8,307 nt of DNA from NCBI GenBank assembly GCA_030673955.1, contig DAOVBF010000041.1, forward strand, positions 1 through 8,307, written 5' to 3'. Positions 1 to 6,788 of this stretch are shown here, one piece after another; within the stretch, counting starts at the first letter, position 1, and each line of letters starts with the position of its first letter. This DNA is from Deltaproteobacteria bacterium (lineage in GTDB: Bacteria; Myxococcota_A; UBA9160; SZUA-336). The position numbers were made by a program, and so were the translations under genes. The notes under the pieces are model-generated. The model saw only the letters and a list, made by a program, of their open reading frames with translations. It did no database searches and was not told the origin of the DNA.

Positions 1-1885
1 CGATCTCGTCAAATGAGGTCAAGCCGGACACGCCTTGAAAATCGGTGACAAAAAGCAGCTCCTCCCGAAGCTGGTCGCGCGAAATCTGTCCGGCCCTGTC
101 AATCAAGGTCCGCAGGATCGCCGTGGCATCATATCCTTGAGCCGCAAATAGGTCGGGGACCTGCCCGAACGCGACGCGAAACCGCGAGACAAAATCCGCC
201 ACAGTCGGGTTGCGGCTCTGTGCAAAGAACGCGTCGGCGAATACGACACCCGACGCATCCCGCCCTGCAATCTCGACGAGCTTCTCGTCGTTCCAGTCAC
301 TCGGCCCCAGAAACGCCACATCGCGGATATCGTAGAACCGAAGCTGCGGAAGGATGAGGCCGACCTCGTGGGCCACGTCCGGGATGAAAAGTGCATCGAA
401 GTCAATGTAGGGGGGAAGGTTCATGCGTGCGAGCTGCGTAAGGCGCTCTTCGTTTTCATCCGGCCGCCGGCGCAGCCGTTCCCTTTCAGCGAGCAGTTTC
501 CGTTCCTCATCGGAGAGGTAATGAAGCCCGACGAGCTTCCTGATCTCTGTCTGCAGGTCGACCGCTTCCGGGGTGTAGCCCTCGACACCAACCACCAGGC
601 CACCGAGCTGCTCCAGCTCATCCCAGAACAGGTTCTTGAAGGTCCTGCCGTAGTCGTCCTTCGGATAGAGGATCGCGAACCGGCGATAGCCTTTCTCGCG
701 GATCGCGTAATCCAGGAGCACGCGGACCTGATCGGAGGCGGTCAAGCCGAGGCGGAAGATGAACTCCCCGAGCAGGGGGAGGTCCTCACGCGGCGCGAGC
801 GTCAGCATTGGCACTCTTGCCTGCTGCGCGAGCGGGGCGGCTTCGGCCGCCACGACCGAACGCATCGGCCCGATGATCGCCTTCACCCCCTTCTTAGTGA
901 GCTCTCGAACCGCCTGGGACCCGCGCGCCAGATCACCGGCCGTGTCGCGGACCAGCACGCTATAGCGGCCCGGCGAGTCGTCAAAGACCCCGAGCGCGAG
1001 CGTGACGCCGCGCAGGACGGACTCACCGAAGGAGGCGTAGGGACCCGAGAGCGGAACCGCGAGCCCCAGGGTGTGCATAACGGCCCGCGCGCCGGCACCT
1101 GCCTGCGCAAGAAGCCGTACTCGCTCGGCGTCCTCCCGCGGGCGCAAGCGGCGCGGGAGTCGATCAAGCGCTGCAAGCGCCTCGTCGAATTCCGTCCGCT
1201 GGATCGCACGTCGGGCGATCTCGAGCTGCACCTGGTCGAACACCGGCCCGCGCGGGAGTCGATGGACGAGCGACTCGAGCTCTCGGTCCCGGAGTCGGTC
1301 GCCAATCAGCTCGTCCGTCTCCAGCTCGATCTCGAAGAGCACCTCCGCATCCCGCGCGTCTCGGAGGCTATAGGCCAACGCGCGCACCGCCTCGGGGTAG
1401 TCCCCGACGGCACGCGCCAGGTCCGCCAGCAAGCGATACATCCGCACACGCAGCGGACCGCTCGCGCGCTCGAAGGGAGCGTCCTCGAGAATGAGGCGGC
1501 CGATTTCCGGCCGGCCGAGCTCGCGATAGAGCTCCGCCAGGCGCAGGCTGGCCTCCGGTGCGCGCCGGCTTCGAGGGTGACGCTCGAGCAGGCGCCGCCA
1601 GGCAAGCACCGCGTGCTCGGGCTCGCCCAACTCCACCTGGACTTCCCCCAGCAGAAAAAGCGCCTCGTCCGCGCGGCGGCTGGACGGAAGCTCCGCCAGG
1701 GATCGCTCGAGGACCTGACGCGCCTGCTCCAGCTGACCCGAGTCGACATGTTCCTGTGCTTTGCGAAGATCGGACTCCGCCGCCCGCTCGTAGGGAATGG
1801 GAACACCGTCGCGCATGACCCGCGGCTGTGCGCATGCCCCGAGGGCCAGCGCAACGCACAGCAGCCGCGTCCAACGCACACCCAT
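1..1885 (-). CDS. LpoA-like lipoprotein: TPR region plus periplasmic-binding-protein fold (3' end outside window)
   Basis: The minus-strand frame is open from an ATG at 1885 to the window edge (628 codons), so the C-terminus is missing. Residues 1-18 form a lipoprotein signal peptide with lipobox LGAC and Cys18 as the lipidation site; Ala follows the Cys, which fits outer-membrane sorting. Residues about 40-265 are helical, TPR-like repeats (for example QLEQARQVLERSL, EPEHAVLAWRRLLERHP). From about 270 a type I periplasmic-binding fold of the branched-chain amino acid binding/LpoA kind begins (LGLAVPLSGPYASFGESVLRG, then KAIIGPMRS, PMLTLAPRE, FAILYPKDDYGR, FDALFIPD, VAFLGPSDWND, FAAQGYDA). 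A charged insertion lies at 453-490. This TPR-plus-binding-fold architecture is that of LpoA, the outer-membrane activator of penicillin-binding protein 1A; that role here is inference. A ligand-binding or transporter lipoprotein is the alternative. The start overlaps the dnaJ stop by one base and has no strong ribosome site of its own, suggesting translational coupling. Confidence 0.85.
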   Translation of the reverse strand, partial: MGVRWTRLLCVALALGACAQPRVMRDGVPIPYERAAESDLRKAQEHVDSGQLEQARQVLERSLAELPSSRRADEALFLLGEVQVELGEPEHAVLAWRRLLERHPRSRRAPEASLRLAELYRELGRPEIGRLILEDAPFERASGPLRVRMYRLLADLARAVGDYPEAVRALAYSLRDARDAEVLFEIELETDELIGDRLRDRELESLVHRLPRGPVFDQVQLEIARRAIQRTEFDEALAALDRLPRRLRPREDAERVRLLAQAGAGARAVMHTLGLAVPLSGPYASFGESVLRGVTLALGVFDDSPGRYSVLVRDTAGDLARGSQAVRELTKKGVKAIIGPMRSVVAAEAAPLAQQARVPMLTLAPREDLPLLGEFIFRLGLTASDQVRVLLDYAIREKGYRRFAILYPKDDYGRTFKNLFWDELEQLGGLVVGVEGYTPEAVDLQTEIRKLVGLHYLSDEERKLLAERERLRRRPDENEERLTQLARMNLPPYIDFDALFIPDVAHEVGLILPQLRFYDIRDVAFLGPSDWNDEKLVEIAGRDASGVVFADAFFAQSRNPTVADFVSRFRVAFGQVPDLFAAQGYDATAILRTLIDRAGQISRDQLREELLFVTDFQGVSGLTSFDEI

Positions 1886-2988
1886 CAGTCGAAGAGCTCG
1901 CGGAGCTTGTCGAGGAAGCTGCGGCGTCGTGGATTGACCTCGTCCCCTGAGACCCGCGCAAACTCCTCGAGGAGCTCACGTTGCTTGTCCGATATCCGCG
2001 TCGGAACCTCGACGAAGATCTGCACCAGTTGATCTCCGCGCAGCCCGCCACCGAGGCGCGGTAGCCCCCTTCCCCTCAGACGGATCACCTCGCCCGACTG
2101 AGTTCCAGGCGAGATCTGAAGAGTATCCTTGCCCTCGAGCGAGGGCACCTCCACATCACATCCCAATGCGGCCTGCGCGATCGAGATCGGCACCTCGCAG
2201 AGCAGGTCGGTCCCCTGGCGTTCAAAGAGCGGGTGCTCCCGCACCTTGATCACAACGTACAGGTCGCCCGGCGGGCCCCCATCGTAGCCCGCCTCTCCCT
2301 CCCCGGAGAGGCGCAAACGAGTCCCGGTGTCGACGCCGCTCGGAATCCGGACGCCGATTTTCTGAACGATTTCGACGCGTCCCCTTCCCCGGCAGCCGGA
2401 ACAGGCCCGTTTCAGTCTCTGGCCCAGGCCACCACAGCTGTCGCATGTGCGGCTGATCCGGAAGAAGCCCTGTTGCAGGTGGACCTGGCCGTGGCCTCCG
2501 CAGCGCGGGCAGAGGTCGCGCTCCCCGCCGAGACCACCGCACTCCTCACAGGTGCGGTGCTTCGGGACCTGGAGCGACTGCTCCCCGCCTAGCGCTGCAA
2601 CGTCGAAGTCCACCTCCAAGTCGTAGCGCAGATCCGCCCCTCGACGACCGCCGCGCGTGCTCCGGCGGCCCCGGCCGAAAATGTCGCCGCCGAAGAACTC
2701 ACTGAACAGGTCCGAGAAGCTCGAGAAGGGGTCAAAGCCGGCGAAGGGATCGGCACCCGCAGCGCCGGAGAACGCTGCATGGCCGAGACGGTCGTAGGCG
2801 GCACGCTTCTCGGGATCGGAGAGCACCGCATACGCCTCGGAAGCTTCCTTGAAGCGCGCTTCAGCATCAGGATCGTCGGGGTTCTTGTCCGGGTGGTAGC
2901 GGTGGGCGACCTTGCGGTACGCCTGCTTCATCTCCTCGGGCGGGGCAGCCCGCTCGACCCCCAGAATCTCGTAATAATCCCGCTTCAC
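1885..2988 (-). CDS. dnaJ: Chaperone protein DnaJ (Hsp40)
   Basis: Cytoplasmic co-chaperone that hands unfolded substrate to DnaK and stimulates its ATPase. The 367-residue product has all class I DnaJ parts. The J domain is at 1-70 with HPD at 32-34. A Gly/Phe-rich segment covers about 71-110 (DPFAGFDPFSSFSDLF). The zinc domain has four CxxCxGxG units at 147-154 (CEECGGLG), 160-167 (CPRCGGHG), 182-189 (CDSCGGLG) and 196-203 (CSGCRGRG), so all eight zinc cysteines are present. C-terminal substrate domains follow. I chose the GTG at 2988 because it gives the usual N-terminus KRDYYEILGV; a TTG at 3012 would add eight unconserved residues. No clear Shine-Dalgarno precedes the GTG. The spacer between zinc units 1 and 2 is five residues, against nine in E. 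coli. It lies downstream of dnaK and its stop overlaps the next start. Confidence 0.96.
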   Translation of the reverse strand: MKRDYYEILGVERAAPPEEMKQAYRKVAHRYHPDKNPDDPDAEARFKEASEAYAVLSDPEKRAAYDRLGHAAFSGAAGADPFAGFDPFSSFSDLFSEFFGGDIFGRGRRSTRGGRRGADLRYDLEVDFDVAALGGEQSLQVPKHRTCEECGGLGGERDLCPRCGGHGQVHLQQGFFRISRTCDSCGGLGQRLKRACSGCRGRGRVEIVQKIGVRIPSGVDTGTRLRLSGEGEAGYDGGPPGDLYVVIKVREHPLFERQGTDLLCEVPISIAQAALGCDVEVPSLEGKDTLQISPGTQSGEVIRLRGRGLPRLGGGLRGDQLVQIFVEVPTRISDKQRELLEEFARVSGDEVNPRRRSFLDKLRELFD

Positions 2989-3008
2989 GCCGCTCGCTCG
3001 ACTCCCAG

Positions 3009-3036
3009 GCAAAACGCGCGCCTAGGCTAGCAAAAC
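3009..3036. repeat. Direct heptamer repeat GCAAAAC, 21 bp apart, between dnaK and dnaJ
   Basis: On the plus strand GCAAAAC occurs at 3009-3015 and again at 3030-3036, a 21-bp period equal to about two helical turns. Between the copies are the overlapping palindromes CCTAGG and GCTAGC. The pair lies just upstream of the chosen dnaJ start. An operator or structural role is possible, but a chance repeat of this size is also plausible. Confidence 0.25.
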
Positions 3037-3112
3037 TCATCCCGCCGGAGCCCCAGTCAAGCCCGCGGGGTCGGCCGGCCCTCCGTGCACCGTTACGCGG
3101 CCCGCGCTCAGC

Positions 3113-4933
3113 CTACGCGTCGTCCTGGCTGAGGCGCTCGTACATGGCCTCCGTCATGCGATAGGCCAGCTCCTGGAGGTCCTCCACCGCCTCGCGGAGC
3201 TCGGCGGGGTCCTTGCTCTCCAGGGCCCGGCGAGCGCGCGTGAGGCTTTCGCGAATCTCCTCCTGCTCGCTCTCGGCAAGCTGCTCCCCGTATTCCTCGA
3301 GCGTCTGCTCGACGGAATAGACCAGACCCTCGCCGGTGTTGCAGAGCTCCACGTGCTCGCGGCGCTGGGCGTCCGCCTCGGCGTGCCCCTCCGCTTCTCC
3401 GACGAGCTGGTCCACAGCCTCCTGGGAGAGCCCCCCGCTGGCGGCGACCCGGATCTCCTGCGTGCGGCCGGTTCCGAGATCCTTCGCCGATACACTCAGA
3501 ATCCCGTCCGCATCGATGTCAAACGAGACCTCGATCTGTGGGACGCCCCGCGGCGCGGGCGGAATCCCAATCAGCTCGAAGCGCCCCAGGCTCTGGTTGT
3601 CTTCGGCCATTTCGCGCTCGCCCTGGACGACATGAATCCGTACCAGGTTCTGGCTATCCTCGGTTGTGGAGAAAATCTGGCTTCTGCGCGTCGGGACGGT
3701 CGTGTTGCGGGGAATGATCTTCGTCATCACTCCGCCCTGGGTCTCCACACCCAGCGAGAGCGGTGTCACATCCAGGAGCAGCACGTCGCTCTTCTCGCCC
3801 ACGAGCACACTGCCCTGGATGGCCGCGCCGATGGCAACCACCTCATCGGGATTGACCCCCTTCGCGGGCTTCTTGCCCATGATCTCCTCGACCTTGCGAA
3901 TCACGCGGGGCATGCGCGTCATCCCGCCCACGAGTACCACATGGTCGATCTGCTCGACTTCGAGCTCCGCGTCCTCGAGCGCGGCTCGAAACGGGCCCTC
4001 GAGCCGCTCGATGAGCGGCTCCACGAGCCCCTCCAGCTTCTCCCGTGCGAGGACCTCGGTGAGGTGCTTCGGACCACTCTCGTCAGCCGCAATAAAGGGC
4101 AGATTGACGTCGGTCTCCTCGGAGGAGGAGAGCTCCTGTTTCGCCCGCTCCGCACCCTCCTTGAGCCGCTGCAACGCCATGGGATCCTCGCGCGGGTCAA
4201 CGCCGTTGGCCGCTGCGAATTCCTCCGCGAGATGATTCACCAAGACCTCGTCGAAGTCCTCCCCGCCGAGGTAGGTGTCGCCGTGCGTCGCGAGCACCTC
4301 GAAGACGCCCTCCCCGATGCGCAGGATCGAGATATCGAACGTGCCCCCGCCCAGGTCGAACACGGCGATCACGCCGGTTTCACCTTGCTCCAGGCCGTAC
4401 GCGAGCGCGGCTGCCGTGGGCTCGTTTATGATCCGCAGCACGTTGAGCCCCGCGATGCGTCCCGCGTCCTTCGTCGCCTGGCGCTGGGCGTCGTTGAAGT
4501 AGGCGGGGACCGTGATCACTGCATCTGCAACCTCTTCGCCCAAGAAATCCTGTGCGGTGTCCCGCATGCGTTTCAAGATCACCGCGGAGATTTCTTCGGG
4601 GCTGCAGAGCTTGTCCTGCGCGCGAACCCAGGCATCGCCGTTCTCGGCAGCGCATATTTCGAAGGGAGACACCTCCCGGAAGCGCTCGACGTTCGGGTCG
4701 TCAAAACGTCGCCCGATGAGTCGCTTGACCGCGTAGACGGTATTGTGTGGATTGGTGACCGCCTGCCGCTTGGCGATCTGTCCGACGAGCTTCTCGCCCG
4801 AGTCGTTGAAAGCAACGATCGATGGGGTGGTCCGACTGCCCTCGCTGTTCGCGATGACCACCGGCTCTCCGCGGTCGATGATCGCAACGCAGCTATTTGT
4901 CGTCCCCAGATCTATACCGATGACTTTTCCCAC
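3113..4933 (-). CDS. dnaK: Chaperone protein DnaK (Hsp70)
   Basis: ATP-dependent cytoplasmic Hsp70 that binds exposed hydrophobic segments and works with DnaJ and GrpE. Numbering from the GTG at 4933 gives 606 residues. The nucleotide-binding domain shows the phosphate loop IDLGTTNS at 7-14, the Hsp70 signature FDLGGGTFD at 192-200, whose Thr matches the autophosphorylated Thr199 of E. coli, and [11 protein letters not shown] at 332-342. The interdomain linker and start of the substrate domain ([15 protein letters not shown]) are at about 383-397. I chose 4933 because it yields the family N-terminus [14 protein letters not shown]; a GTG three codons upstream (4942) is possible. A GGAG lies only 3 nt before the 4933 start, so the ribosome site is weak for a major chaperone. 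The protein ends soon after the helical lid and lacks the acidic tail of E. coli DnaK (638 residues). It follows grpE by about 42 nt. Confidence 0.97.
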   Translation of the reverse strand: MGKVIGIDLGTTNSCVAIIDRGEPVVIANSEGSRTTPSIVAFNDSGEKLVGQIAKRQAVTNPHNTVYAVKRLIGRRFDDPNVERFREVSPFEICAAENGDAWVRAQDKLCSPEEISAVILKRMRDTAQDFLGEEVADAVITVPAYFNDAQRQATKDAGRIAGLNVLRIINEPTAAALAYGLEQGETGVIAVFDLGGGTFDISILRIGEGVFEVLATHGDTYLGGEDFDEVLVNHLAEEFAAANGVDPREDPMALQRLKEGAERAKQELSSSEETDVNLPFIAADESGPKHLTEVLAREKLEGLVEPLIERLEGPFRAALEDAELEVEQIDHVVLVGGMTRMPRVIRKVEEIMGKKPAKGVNPDEVVAIGAAIQGSVLVGEKSDVLLLDVTPLSLGVETQGGVMTKIIPRNTTVPTRRSQIFSTTEDSQNLVRIHVVQGEREMAEDNQSLGRFELIGIPPAPRGVPQIEVSFDIDADGILSVSAKDLGTGRTQEIRVAASGGLSQEAVDQLVGEAEGHAEADAQRREHVELCNTGEGLVYSVEQTLEEYGEQLAESEQEEIRESLTRARRALESKDPAELREAVEDLQELAYRMTEAMYERLSQDDA

Positions 4934-4975
4934 TCGCTCCACACCCGGACGCCGTGGGGGGACTGGGGGGACGCG

Positions 4976-5647
4976 CTACTCCGAGTCCTCCTCGTGCCGA
5001 CTCGAAACAGCGACGAGCGCTGGCCGCAGCAGCCGGTCCTTGAGCAGATATCCCCGCTGGTAGATCTCGACCACCGTCCCCGGTGCGCATCCCTCTCTGG
5101 GAATCTGTCGTATCGCTTCCTGAACCTGGGGGTCAAAAGGTGAGTCTTGTCCCTCCACCACCTGCACCCCGGACTTCTCAAGGACCTGCATCAGAGACCG
5201 GTAGGTAAGCTCTACTCCCTCCAGAAATTTGTCGACGTCGCCTCCCTCTTCAGTCTGACGCGCATGCTCGAGCGCGCGTTCCAAGTTATCGACCGTCGGG
5301 AGCAGCTCCTTGATGAGATTCTCGGTGGCGTAGTTGTACAGGTCCTGACGTTCCTTGAGCGTCCGGCGTTTGTAATTCTCGAACTCGGCCGCCAGCCGGA
5401 GGTAGCGGTCTTTCGTGTCTTCGAGCTGCACCTCGAGCGGCGGCTCTTCGGGCGGCGTCTGCTCCGGCTCTTCGCCTTCGGCGGGAGCCGCCGCCGCGCC
5501 CTCGTCCCGAGGGCCGGTCGCGGCCTCGGCATCGCCATCCGGACCGGCGCCGGGTCGTTGCTCCTCCGGGGCACCGGTCCCCGCCTCCTCCAGCTCGGCT
5601 GCCAGCTCCTCGGGCACTTCCACCTTGGGTCCCTTGGCCTTCGACAT
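4976..5647 (-). CDS. grpE: GrpE, nucleotide exchange factor for DnaK
   Basis: GrpE is a homodimer that opens the DnaK nucleotide cleft and releases ADP, completing the Hsp70 cycle. The product is 223 residues. Residues 1-70 are a low-complexity acidic tail rich in Glu, Pro, Ala and Gly. A long coiled-coil helix covers about 70-130 (RYLRLAAEFENYKRRT, LLPTVDNLERALEHA). The C-terminal beta domain carries the family signature, FDPQVQEAI at 171-179 followed by GYLLKDRLLRPALVAVS at 199-215. The usual His in FDPxxHEA is Gln here. The ATG at 5647 is supported by GGAGG at 5655-5659 with a 7-nt spacer. An in-frame extension to 5809 only overlaps hrcA and has no GrpE-like residues. It starts 20 nt after the hrcA stop and precedes dnaK, so all three are very likely co-transcribed. 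Confidence 0.96.
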   Translation of the reverse strand: MSKAKGPKVEVPEELAAELEEAGTGAPEEQRPGAGPDGDAEAATGPRDEGAAAAPAEGEEPEQTPPEEPPLEVQLEDTKDRYLRLAAEFENYKRRTLKERQDLYNYATENLIKELLPTVDNLERALEHARQTEEGGDVDKFLEGVELTYRSLMQVLEKSGVQVVEGQDSPFDPQVQEAIRQIPREGCAPGTVVEIYQRGYLLKDRLLRPALVAVSSRHEEDSE

Positions 5648-5654
5648 CCTCGAT

Positions 5655-5659
5655 CCTCC
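5655..5659 (-). promoter_or_regulatory. grpE ribosome binding site GGAGG
   Basis: Reading the minus strand, GGAGG sits 7 nt before the ATG at 5647, within the 20-nt hrcA-grpE gap. It is the strongest Shine-Dalgarno match in the locus and decides the grpE start. Confidence 0.8.
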
Positions 5660-5667
5660 GATCGGGG

Positions 5668-6726
5668 TCAGGAGATACAGTGAGTGACTTGCTCCGACAC
5701 GTACCGCACGACGGGGATCACACGATCGTAGCGCATGCGTACGGGGCCGATCACGCCGAGCCCACCGTACGCGGGAGGATCCCCGAGCGGGGCGGTGACA
5801 ATGGCGCATTCCTGGATGCTCGGATCCTCTAGCTCACTGCCAATCACCACGCTCAGTACATCGGCCTGGATGATCTTGTCCAAGAGCCTCATCACCCGCT
5901 GCTTCTCTTCGAGCGCGCAGAGCACCTTCCGCAAGAGATGCGCATCCGAAAACTCGGGGTGAGAGAGCAAGGGGTTCTTGTCACCAACGTAGAGTTCCGC
6001 CTCGGCCCCCACCGCCAGACCGGCGCGCCCCAGTGAGAAGGCTTTACGCCATAGGGCATCGCTCTGCTCGCGTTCCCACTCGATCGTGGATGCCAGGCGA
6101 GCCCGTGCCTCGCCCAGCGTACAGCCGGCTACCAGCTCGGAGAGTCGGGTCGATGCGTCGTCGAGTGTACGCTGATCGGAGTCACGCTCCTCGATAATCA
6201 GGGTCTGAACCCCTCCCCCTGCCATGACGAGTAGGACCGTGACCCGCTCGGTCGATACGCGTACGAAGTGCACGTGCTGCAGGGGGACCTGGTCCGGCGC
6301 AGCCGAGAGGAAGAAGCCGAGCTGCCCGGTTGCCTCCGAAAGCAGATCGGCCGCGTGGCGTATGAACTCCTCGACATCACCCGCGGGCTTCGCGAGGTCG
6401 CGGCCCACGTCGGAGGGTACGATGTCCATCCGCGAGGCATCCCCCATCAGGTGATCCACATACAGCCGGAACGCTCGGTCTGTGGGAACGCGACCCGCAG
6501 AGCTGTGTGGCTGGGAGAGCAAACCCAGGTCCGTGAGCTCCGCCATCGTCGCGCGCACCGTGGCTGGAGAGACGGACATCACCGAACGGCGCGCGACCGA
6601 TGCCGAGGCCACGGGCAGCGCGGTCTCGATGTACTCCTCGAGCACGCTGAGTGCGACCTCGCACATGCGCGGCGGCAGCTCGGCGAGGCCGGACAATGAA
6701 GTCGGAGACTTTGCTCTGCGTGCCAC
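5668..6726 (-). CDS. hrcA: Heat-inducible transcription repressor HrcA
   Basis: HrcA represses chaperone operons by binding the CIRCE inverted repeat; in studied bacteria its activity depends on GroEL. From the GTG at 6726 the product is 352 residues, the usual family size. The N-terminal winged-helix region is clear at about 24-93 (VLEEYIETALPVAS, SPATVRATMAELTDLGLL, SSAGRVPTDRAFRLYVDHL). The middle and C-terminal parts show GAF-like and dimerisation elements, with family blocks NPLLSHPEFSD at 251-261, EEKQRVMRLLDKI at 273-285 and GGLGVIGPVRMRYDRVIP at 321-338. The GTG at 6726 has GGGAG 9 nt upstream (6736-6740). The longer frame to 6822 overlaps hemW and adds unconserved residues, while ATG 6666 and TTG 6696 lack ribosome sites. 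It lies 58 nt after hemW and 20 nt before grpE, consistent with autoregulation of the operon. Confidence 0.94.
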   Translation of the reverse strand: MARRAKSPTSLSGLAELPPRMCEVALSVLEEYIETALPVASASVARRSVMSVSPATVRATMAELTDLGLLSQPHSSAGRVPTDRAFRLYVDHLMGDASRMDIVPSDVGRDLAKPAGDVEEFIRHAADLLSEATGQLGFFLSAAPDQVPLQHVHFVRVSTERVTVLLVMAGGGVQTLIIEERDSDQRTLDDASTRLSELVAGCTLGEARARLASTIEWEREQSDALWRKAFSLGRAGLAVGAEAELYVGDKNPLLSHPEFSDAHLLRKVLCALEEKQRVMRLLDKIIQADVLSVVIGSELEDPSIQECAIVTAPLGDPPAYGGLGVIGPVRMRYDRVIPVVRYVSEQVTHCIS

Positions 6727-6758
6727 GGCCCGAAACTCCCAAGCCAGGTTGCAAGTGG

Positions 6759-6788
6759 AAGCTAGCCAGGGAGCGCGTGGAGTGTCAA
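6759..6788 (-). promoter_or_regulatory. Possible hrcA promoter overlapping a degenerate CIRCE-like operator
   Basis: On the minus strand a consensus -35 TTGACA (6788-6783) overlaps the hemW stop codon and is followed after 18 nt by TAGCTT (6764-6759), a weak -10. The same DNA reads TTGACACTC-N9-CCTGGCTAG at 6788-6762. Against CIRCE (TTAGCACTC-N9-GAGTGCTAA) the left arm matches 7/9, the right arm 4/9, and the spacer is exactly nine. Position just upstream of hrcA is right for an autoregulatory operator, but the right arm is poor, so the call is tentative. Confidence 0.3.

Noticed and set aside
368..2032. 554-codon plus-strand frame opposite the lipoprotein gene
   Set aside because: It is codon-registered with the minus-strand gene, its translation is Arg/Leu/Glu-rich without motifs, and the minus-strand frame has a signal peptide, TPRs and a binding-protein fold.
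3037..3065. Internal dnaJ promoter starting with TTGACT on the minus strand
   Set aside because: The -35-like TTGACT has no acceptable -10 at 16-18 nt; the nearest candidate is about 25 nt away.
3013..3112. Terminator between dnaK and dnaJ
   Set aside because: The gap is GC-rich with short palindromes (GGCCGGCC, CCCGCGGG), but I see no stable hairpin followed by a T-tract on the transcribed strand.
3353..5143. 596-codon plus-strand frame opposite dnaK and part of grpE
   Set aside because: It is codon-registered with dnaK and grpE, explained by rarity of TTA, CTA and TCA codons, and the translation has no recognisable domain. The minus strand encodes clear DnaK and GrpE.
5648..5809. N-terminal extension of grpE to 5809
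   Set aside because: It overlaps hrcA in another frame and lacks GrpE similarity; the ATG at 5647 has GGAGG with ideal spacing.
6631..6657. CIRCE-like match inside the hrcA coding region (GTCGCACTC-N9-GAGGAGTAC) as an operator call
   Set aside because: It encodes conserved HrcA residues (VALSVLEEY) and scores no better than expected for a chance near-match; kept only as part of a finding.
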